A stretch of DNA of 11,770 nt from Chloroflexota bacterium. Its GTDB lineage: Bacteria > Chloroflexota > Limnocylindria > Limnocylindrales > CSP1-4. The stretch's first letter is position 1, and each line of letters opens with the position of its first letter. Under the pieces are notes generated by a model. It made no database searches and was not told the DNA's origin. It was given only the letters and a program-made list of their open reading frames with translations. This document shows, in pieces, positions 8,801-11,770 of the stretch. The position numbers were made by a program, and so were the translations under genes. The DNA is taken from contig JAKAAV010000026.1 of NCBI GenBank assembly GCA_021802185.1, positions 1-11,770 of the forward strand, read 5' to 3'.

Positions 8801-9908
8801 GGGCATGCGCCGGGTCGTCACGAAGGCGAAGGCGACGATGGGCGTCGCGACGCTCGAGGACCTGCAGGGCACGCTCGAGGTGATCGTGTTCCCGAAGACC
8901 TTCGAGGCGACGGGGCCGGCGTGGCAGGAGGACGCGATCCTGCTGGTGGCCGGGAGGGTCGACCACAAGGGCGACGGGTCGGTGATCCTGGCCGACTCGG
9001 TCTGGACGTGGGAGGACGCGACCGCTCTGGGGCCGGAGGGCTTCGGCCGCCAGGTGCAGGCGACAGAGCGTGGGCGACGCGGCGGGAGGGATGCCGCGGG
9101 GCGCTGGGGTGGGCAGGCCGCCCCGACACCGACCTCGACCGCGTCCGTTGCGGGCCACGCGAACGGCAACGGGCACGGCAACGGATATGGAGCCGCGGGC
9201 CTTCCCGGGGGCGGTGGCGCGAAGGTCGCGAACGGCGACGGCCAGGTGACGGGTTCGGGCCGCGGCCGGCCGATCGGGGCTGCCGGGACTCCGCCGACCG
9301 TCCGGCGCGTCATTCCACGGGTCTCGCCGCTGCGCGGCGGCGGCGTGCTGGGCGAGATCGAGGTCGAGATCGTGGCATCGGCCGCGACCGCGGGACGCAG
9401 ACCCCCGGGGAGCGTGCCGGCAGCCCGGGGAACCGCCGACAGGGGAGCGGCGCCGGCCTCCGCGCCGCGGCCCATGCTGTCGTCAGCCGTCGGGTCGATC
9501 CCGTCACCCGGTGTCCGCGGCCTCGACACGGTCGAGCCCGGCGACGAGCCGCCGCTTCCGTTCGAGGCGGAGCGCGCGGCCGCGCGCCAGGCCTCGGCCC
9601 CGACGCGGCCGGTGCAGGCCGAGGCCGGAACCCTGCACATTCGGTTCGGTGCCCTGACCGGCGACGCGCTTGCCGACGCGTTCGGCGGCGTGCGCGAGAT
9701 CCTTCGCGGCCGGCCCGGGCAGACGCTCGTCGTGCTCGACATCCCGCTCGGGGATGGTCGAACCAAGCCGATGGAGCTGCGGCTGCGCGTGGCCTACGAC
9801 TCGGAGCTGATGGCGGAGCTGGAGCGCAGGTTCGCGGGAACCGTCACCGCCGAGCTCGACGCGAGTGATCAGCCGGGCAGCGGGGTCGCCTGGAACGCCG
9901 CGACGTAG
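5847..9908 (+). CDS. dnaE: DNA polymerase III subunit alpha (replicative polymerase)
   Basis: A 1353-residue C-family DNA polymerase catalytic subunit that copies chromosomal DNA as part of the Pol III holoenzyme. Order of parts: PHP domain (about 8-285) with HLHVH (10-14), ITDHG (43-47), GIETYV (69-74) and SNDLHY (208-213); palm and thumb with CRGSAPGS (360-367); catalytic aspartates in PDIDIDF (Asp402, Asp404) and LKFDFLGL (Asp554); fingers with 'YRPGPMDNIPAYI' and 'RYGFNKAHATTYG'; an OB-fold starting near 'VVIGGVVTGMRRVVTKAKA' and ending near residue 1060. A low-complexity linker of about 195 residues (roughly 1065-1258) follows, then a compact C-terminal domain. The usual length is about 1150-1200, so the excess is the linker. 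GTG 5847 is chosen because it sits 9 codons before the PHP His residues; the frame is open further upstream only because of high GC content. Its 3' end overlaps the convergent gene by 40 bp. Confidence 0.97.
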   Translation: MTIAPNDFTHLHVHTEFSLLDGLGRINDLVSEASALGFDSLAITDHGALYGAVAFYQAATQRGIKPIIGIETYVARRSMTDREGKADAQPFHLVLLAKNWTGYQNLCRLVTDAHLDGYYYKPRIDHDHLAKHSEGLIGLSACLGGEIPKALEVDDWEGARRLAGVYRDILGPDNFYLELQDHGIPLQRRLNEQLLRLAPEVGLGLIASNDLHYVRRAQAEAHDVLLCVGTGSNLDTPNRLRFESQEFYLKGAAEMESLFRDVPEALRNTRRVAEMVDLRMQFGQLRLPHFPVPEGHTVDSWLRAECDRGLRERYSVITREIRDRLDYELDVICRMGYAAYFLIVADFTRFARQQGIAITCRGSAPGSIVTHTLGITPVDPLQYDLPFERFLNPDRVTMPDIDIDFEDARRDEVINYVTRKYGADHVAQIITFGTMLARAALRDVGRVLGMSYGDVDRIAKAVPNQLGIKLEEAIEQSPELRSMYDGDPQVHKLVELAKQVEGVARNASTHAAGVVISREPLTEIMPLQKATNSEALMTQYEMHAVDALGLLKFDFLGLSNLTILRSAVDTIEATRGIRIDLEHIPLDDAKTFQLLASGETTGVFQLESAGMRRYIRELRPTSIHDIAAMVALYRPGPMDNIPAYIRRKHGEEPISYLHPLLEPYLSKTYGIFVYQEDIMAAAKALAGFTGPEADTLGYAIRKKKDNVLQEMMAKFVPQAAERGVKRDVIDAVFAAFQPFARYGFNKAHATTYGLVAYQTAYLKANYTVEYMASVLTAFRDNTEKVAAAVAECRRLGIEVRPPDVHRSHLDFTVEGDAIRFGLLAVKNVGQGAIESIIAAREAEGEFRSLTDLCRRIDLRLVNKRVLESLIKVGALGRFGHPAQLLMGLDDAMAAAQAEQRDRSSGQTSLFGGEAEPGALERPVPAATEAPPRERLRWEKELIGLYLSDHPLAALAQQLDGYVSAYSGDLGEEMDQQRVVIGGVVTGMRRVVTKAKATMGVATLEDLQGTLEVIVFPKTFEATGPAWQEDAILLVAGRVDHKGDGSVILADSVWTWEDATALGPEGFGRQVQATERGRRGGRDAAGRWGGQAAPTPTSTASVAGHANGNGHGNGYGAAGLPGGGGAKVANGDGQVTGSGRGRPIGAAGTPPTVRRVIPRVSPLRGGGVLGEIEVEIVASAATAGRRPPGSVPAARGTADRGAAPASAPRPMLSSAVGSIPSPGVRGLDTVEPGDEPPLPFEAERAAARQASAPTRPVQAEAGTLHIRFGALTGDALADAFGGVREILRGRPGQTLVVLDIPLGDGRTKPMELRLRVAYDSELMAELERRFAGTVTAELDASDQPGSGVAWNAAT
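9041..9621 (+). repeat. dnaE: Low-complexity linker-coding segment inside dnaE
   Basis: This part of dnaE encodes about 195 residues rich in Gly, Ala, Pro, Arg and Thr with no hydrophobic core pattern. It includes short Asn-Gly repeats (bases about 9159-9190, encoding ANGNGHGNGYG). It separates the OB-fold from the conserved C-terminal domain beginning near 'LHIRFGALTGDALADAFGG'. It is read as a disordered tether rather than a domain. Confidence 0.6.
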
Positions 9909-10360
9909 GTCGCGTTCCGGCCGCCACCGTCGACGACCCAATCGACCAGCGCCCGATTCACCAGGAGCGCGTCGACCTGGCGCATCTCGACCTGCCCCGC
10001 GCGCACCCAGGAGATGCTCGCTCCCGTCACCGCCAGCATCCGATGCGCATCGCCCTTCCCCGGATCCACGAGCTCGCCGATGACGGCATACGGCCCGGCC
10101 TGCACATGCACCCGGCGACCCGCGCGGACGTGAACGCCGGTGCGGCGCCGCGGGCGCGCCTCGACGGCGAGGAGATCGGCGGGGAAGACGTCGACGTGAT
10201 CTGCGGCAGCGGACCTGCCGTCCCCGAGTCGCTCGAGGACGGCATCGCGAAGCGTGAGCGGGGCGTCGCCTTCGAGCGCCTCGTCCATCGTCCGCGAGGC
10301 GGCGACGAGGGTGCCCGAGATCCGGCAATCGCCTGCGTACGCCGCGAACCTGCTCTGCAT
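9869..10360 (-). CDS. Protein of unknown function with apparent internal duplication
   Basis: A 163-residue protein that I do not recognise. The ATG at 10360 has GGAGG (10365-10369) 4 nt upstream, so it is probably a real gene despite the GC-rich background. No signal peptide, membrane segment or catalytic motif is visible. Two segments look alike: residues 10-45 (containing DCRISGTLV and later PLTLRDAVLERL) and residues 89-121 (containing PYAVIGELV and later MLAVTGASISWV). Each runs strand, Gly-x-Leu-Val turn, about 20 variable residues, strand. This suggests a small two-lobed beta-rich fold (inference). Arg and Val are frequent in the middle (RRRTGVHVRAGRRVHVQAG, 71-89). Its last 13 codons plus stop lie antisense to the dnaE 3' end (40-bp convergent overlap). 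The strand and spacing suggest it is transcribed separately from the DUF6457 gene upstream. Confidence 0.65.
   Translation of the reverse strand: MQSRFAAYAGDCRISGTLVAASRTMDEALEGDAPLTLRDAVLERLGDGRSAAADHVDVFPADLLAVEARPRRRTGVHVRAGRRVHVQAGPYAVIGELVDPGKGDAHRMLAVTGASISWVRAGQVEMRQVDALLVNRALVDWVVDGGGRNATYVAAFQATPLPG
9892..9918. other. Bulged hairpin at the dnaE stop codon, in the convergent overlap
   Basis: GGAA (9892-9895) pairs with TTCC (9915-9918), and CGCGAC (9899-9904) pairs with GTCGCG (9909-9914), with a 3-nt bulge on the left. The 4-nt loop GTAG contains the dnaE stop codon TAG (9906-9908). Because it is an inverted repeat it would form in transcripts from both strands. No T-run follows on either side, so a terminator role for the convergent pair is only a possibility. 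Confidence 0.4.
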
Positions 10361-10364
10361 GGTG

Positions 10365-10369
10365 CCTCC
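10365..10369 (-). promoter_or_regulatory. Ribosome binding site of the unknown 163-aa gene
   Basis: Reads GGAGG on the minus strand, 4 nt before ATG 10360. It is the main evidence that this reading frame is a translated gene and not a GC-rich shadow. Confidence 0.6.
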
Positions 10370-10478
10370 GGGGCTTCAGTCTCCCCGAACGGCGAACCCG
10401 ATCCACCCACCACTGGTACGGGCATGCGATGGGATGGACGGATGCCGGTCGTGCGTTGTTCAGAGCACGCGCGGCGTC

Positions 10479-10522
10479 GGAGCCGGTGGTGACGTCGCCG
10501 GACGTGCGGCGACGCCGGCTCC
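10479..10522. other. Two-part 16-bp hairpin with one 6-nt bulge
   Basis: Outer arms GGAGCCGG (10479-10486) and CCGGCTCC (10515-10522) and inner arms CGTCGCCG (10493-10500) and CGGCGACG (10507-10514) are exact complements and stack directly on the right side. The left side has a 6-nt bulge (10487-10492), and the apical loop is 6 nt (10501-10506). No T-run flanks it on either strand. Possible roles are an I-shaped terminator after the DUF6457 gene, a 5' leader structure of the unknown gene, or a protein-binding site. Confidence 0.55.
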
Positions 10523-10581
10523 TGGCCGCCCGCGTCACGTGGGGCGGGCGAAGGGCCGGCGTCGTCTATCGAGGAGGAGCG

Positions 10582-10619
10582 CGTCGGGGTGCGCGTTCCT
10601 GCGCACCCGCACCCCGACG
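10582..10619. other. 12-bp perfect inverted repeat with a competing 8-bp hairpin
   Basis: CGTCGGGGTGCG (10582-10593) is the exact reverse complement of 10608-10619. The same left arm can instead pair through GGGTGCGC (10587-10594) with GCGCACCC (10601-10608) around a 6-nt loop. The two folds are mutually exclusive because they share the left arm. No T-run follows on either strand. Confidence 0.6.
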
Positions 10620-10777
10620 GTGCCATCCACTGTCGCGCACGCCGCTGAACGTGTCCTGAAAATCGGCGGTGTTGCCGGGGAAAGGGCGCGGTCGAGGCGC
10701 CGCGTGGTCCGCGGATGCGGCGGAATGCCGGTCGCTGTCGCGGGCGTTGCGTGCCCGTCGCCAGCTGCTGCCGGAGG

Positions 10778-11098
10778 TCAGGAGGCCCCGGCCGGAGCGT
10801 CGCCGGACGCCTCGCCGCCGGGGATGCGGTCATCGAGGTCGAGGGCCGCGGTCAGCCGGCGGATCCGCAGCGCGCGCTCGGCCGGCTCGAGGCCGGCCAG
10901 CCCCACCCCGACGGCGAACGCCGTGATCGGCGCGGCGATCCGCTCGCTCCTGTGCGCGGCGACGCGCGTCAGGTCGAGCAGGGCCAGCTGCTCGTCGCGT
11001 GTCACCGGCCCCGACTCGAGACTCGCTGCCTCGCGGACGAGCGCGAGCCAGGCGTCGAGGGCGAGGGGCTCCGTCGCTTCGCGCCTGCCGGTGTCCAC
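10778..11098 (-). CDS. DUF6457-like protein
   Basis: A 106-residue, mostly helical small protein. The core 'LLDLTRVAAHRSERIAAPIT' followed by 'AFAVG' (residues 40-64), preceded by 'LDAWLALVREA' (14-24), matches what I recall of DUF6457. That small domain occurs in high-GC bacteria, sometimes with the molybdopterin-guanine dinucleotide enzyme MobA; no mobA is visible here. The assignment is from memory of the motif, not an alignment. The GTG start at 11098 is supported by GGAGGA (11104-11109), 5 nt upstream. The C-terminus (about 90-106) is Gly/Ala/Asp-rich and probably disordered. A possible -10 box, TATGCT on the minus strand (11138-11143), would give a leader of about 33 nt. The hemerythrin-like gene is upstream on the same strand, 153 bp away. 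Confidence 0.7.
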   Translation of the reverse strand: MDTGRREATEPLALDAWLALVREAASLESGPVTRDEQLALLDLTRVAAHRSERIAAPITAFAVGVGLAGLEPAERALRIRRLTAALDLDDRIPGGEASGDAPAGAS

Positions 11099-11103
11099 GG
11101 GGA

Positions 11104-11109
11104 TCCTCC
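11104..11109 (-). promoter_or_regulatory. Ribosome binding site of the DUF6457-like gene
   Basis: Reads GGAGGA on the minus strand, 5 nt before GTG 11098, and fixes that start. Confidence 0.65.
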
Positions 11110-11137
11110 AGCGTCATTGGCCCAGCGGTGGGGGCGG

Positions 11138-11143
11138 AGCATA
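11138..11143 (-). promoter_or_regulatory. Possible -10 box for the DUF6457-like gene
   Basis: TATGCT on the minus strand matches 4 of 6 positions of TATAAT, in a local relatively AT-richer patch about 40 nt before the GTG. A -35 box at 16-18 nt spacing is not convincing, so this is tentative. Confidence 0.3.
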
Positions 11144-11251
11144 CGCGCGTTGTTCGAACCAGGCGTTCGGCGCGAGGCGTCCGCCCTCACGGCGACCCGC
11201 GCAATTGCCGACGTCGCGTGTCTGCCCCTGGCAGCCCGGCCTGGTCCGCCG

Positions 11252-11719
11252 CTAGTCCGGAAGCTCCAGCAGCAGCTCGAGGATCGCACGCTCCTCCTGC
11301 TCGAGATGTGACGTCAGCAGCGCGTGCAGGACGTGGAGGTGCCGGCCCACCCCGTCGCGGCGGCCAGGGCCGGCAGGCCGGCCCGGCTCGGCCGCCACCT
11401 GGCGACGGTCCGCGGCGAGCGTCTCGATGGCGGCCGCGATCTGGGCGTGCTGCAGCCGCAGGAGCCGCGTGGCCCAGTCCGCTCCGGGCGCGCGCTCCGT
11501 GTCCGGAAAGCACACCTGCTCCTCCCATTGCACGTGCCTGCCGAGCGTGCGATCGATCTCGCGGAGCAGCCGATCGAACGCCGCGTCGAGCTCGGCCGCG
11601 GGAAGCGCATCGCAGAGCCTCGTCATCGTTTCGAGCTGGGCCAGGAGCCCGTCGAGGCCCCGGTGCGCGCGGTGGAGGGTGTGCTGCTCGATCCGTGCGG
11701 TTGGACGGGAGGCGGGCAC
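11252..11719 (-). CDS. Hemerythrin-like (HHE) iron-binding domain protein
   Basis: A 155-residue four-helix-bundle protein of the hemerythrin HHE family, which binds a non-haem di-iron centre used for O2, NO or redox sensing or for iron handling. Candidate ligands appear in the expected order: His16/His19 ('HTLHRAH'), His62 and Glu66 ('HVQWEEQVCFP'), His91 ('LQHAQI'), then His132, His138 and Glu142 ('LHALLTSHLEQEE'). A Gly/Pro/Arg-rich loop (about 111-126) separates the third and fourth helices. The GTG at 11719 is chosen because a perfect AGGAGGT (11727-11733) lies 7 nt upstream. A longer reading from TTG 11758 would start upstream of that ribosome binding site and close to probable adapter sequence. 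It carries no fused sensor or DNA-binding domain, so its physiological role is open. Confidence 0.85.
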   Translation of the reverse strand: MPASRPTARIEQHTLHRAHRGLDGLLAQLETMTRLCDALPAAELDAAFDRLLREIDRTLGRHVQWEEQVCFPDTERAPGADWATRLLRLQHAQIAAAIETLAADRRQVAAEPGRPAGPGRRDGVGRHLHVLHALLTSHLEQEERAILELLLELPD

Positions 11720-11726
11720 GACGGGG

Positions 11727-11733
11727 ACCTCCT
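11727..11733 (-). promoter_or_regulatory. Perfect Shine-Dalgarno that decides the hemerythrin-like start
   Basis: AGGAGGT on the minus strand, 7 nt before GTG 11719. It argues against the longer reading from TTG 11758, whose extra 13 codons would include this site. Confidence 0.8.
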
Positions 11734-11761
11734 GCACGAGGTGCGATCCCTCGAACAATCA

Positions 11762-11770
11762 AGATCGGAA
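11762..11770. other. Probable residual sequencing-adapter bases at the contig end
   Basis: The last nine bases, AGATCGGAA, equal the first nine bases of the widely used Illumina TruSeq adapter. They sit exactly at the window terminus, after a stretch of ordinary GC-rich sequence. They are probably not genomic. Confidence 0.6.

Larger units (their letters stand above)
10361..10777. other. Gene-free structured region with several inverted repeats
   Basis: No convincing gene was found in these 417 bp; the open frames lack family resemblance and good starts. The stretch holds two strong inverted-repeat structures (10479-10522 and 10582-10619), described separately. It lies after the DUF6457 gene and before the unknown gene, both on the minus strand, so it may carry the 3' end of the former and the promoter of the latter. 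I could not identify a promoter with confidence. Confidence 0.6.

Noticed and set aside
10429..10659. 76-aa plus-strand frame in the gene-free region
   Set aside because: No ribosome binding site, Arg/Ala-rich composition typical of GC-rich out-of-frame reading, and it runs across both inverted-repeat structures.
11142..11165. tRNA-like T-loop sequence GTTCGAACC
   Set aside because: The flanking bases do not form a T-stem, and no acceptor, D or anticodon arms can be built around it on either strand.
11720..11758. N-terminal extension of the hemerythrin-like protein from TTG 11758
   Set aside because: The extension contains the perfect AGGAGGT that serves GTG 11719 and begins close to probable adapter bases.

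Overview
This is a very GC-rich (about 70% by eye), gene-dense bacterial segment. Many genes use GTG starts, overlaps of the TGATG/ATGA type are common, and at least two genes look leaderless. The style fits a high-GC lineage such as Chloroflexota (Limnocylindria-like) or Actinomycetota. That placement is inference from composition and protein flavour. No rRNA, tRNA, insertion sequence, CRISPR array or phage gene was seen.

Region 1 (1-4006, + strand) is a nucleoside-type ABC importer operon of the BMP/NupOPQ class. It runs in the order C-terminal end of the substrate-binding lipoprotein (cut by the window edge), permease 1, permease 2, two-domain ATPase. The permease and ATPase genes overlap by 1-4 nt. 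A perfect 11-bp hairpin lies between the binding-protein gene and the first permease.

Region 2 (4019-5649) holds a DUF72/YecE-family gene on the minus strand, convergent with the transporter. It is divergent from a DUF2461-family gene on the plus strand.

Region 3 (5847-9908) is a complete dnaE, the replicative DNA polymerase III alpha subunit. All catalytic aspartates are present, the PHP domain looks intact, and a long low-complexity linker (about 195 residues) sits near the C-terminus. The DUF72 gene and dnaE share the same start architecture: a TAnnnT -10 box, exactly 6 nt, then GTG, with no Shine-Dalgarno sequence. This suggests leaderless transcripts.

Region 4 (9869-11770, all genes on the minus strand) contains three small genes: a 163-aa protein of unknown function with an apparent internal duplication, whose 3' end overlaps the 3' end of dnaE by 40 bp; a DUF6457-like 106-aa protein; and a 155-aa hemerythrin-like iron protein. 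A 417-nt gene-free stretch (10361-10777) carries unusually strong inverted repeats. The last 9 bases match the start of the common Illumina adapter, so this end is probably a contig end with residual adapter.

Most of the window is ordinary core or housekeeping sequence. I see no convincing new multi-gene system. The items most worth a second look are the duplicated unknown protein, the structured gene-free region, the leaderless start pattern and the adapter remnant.
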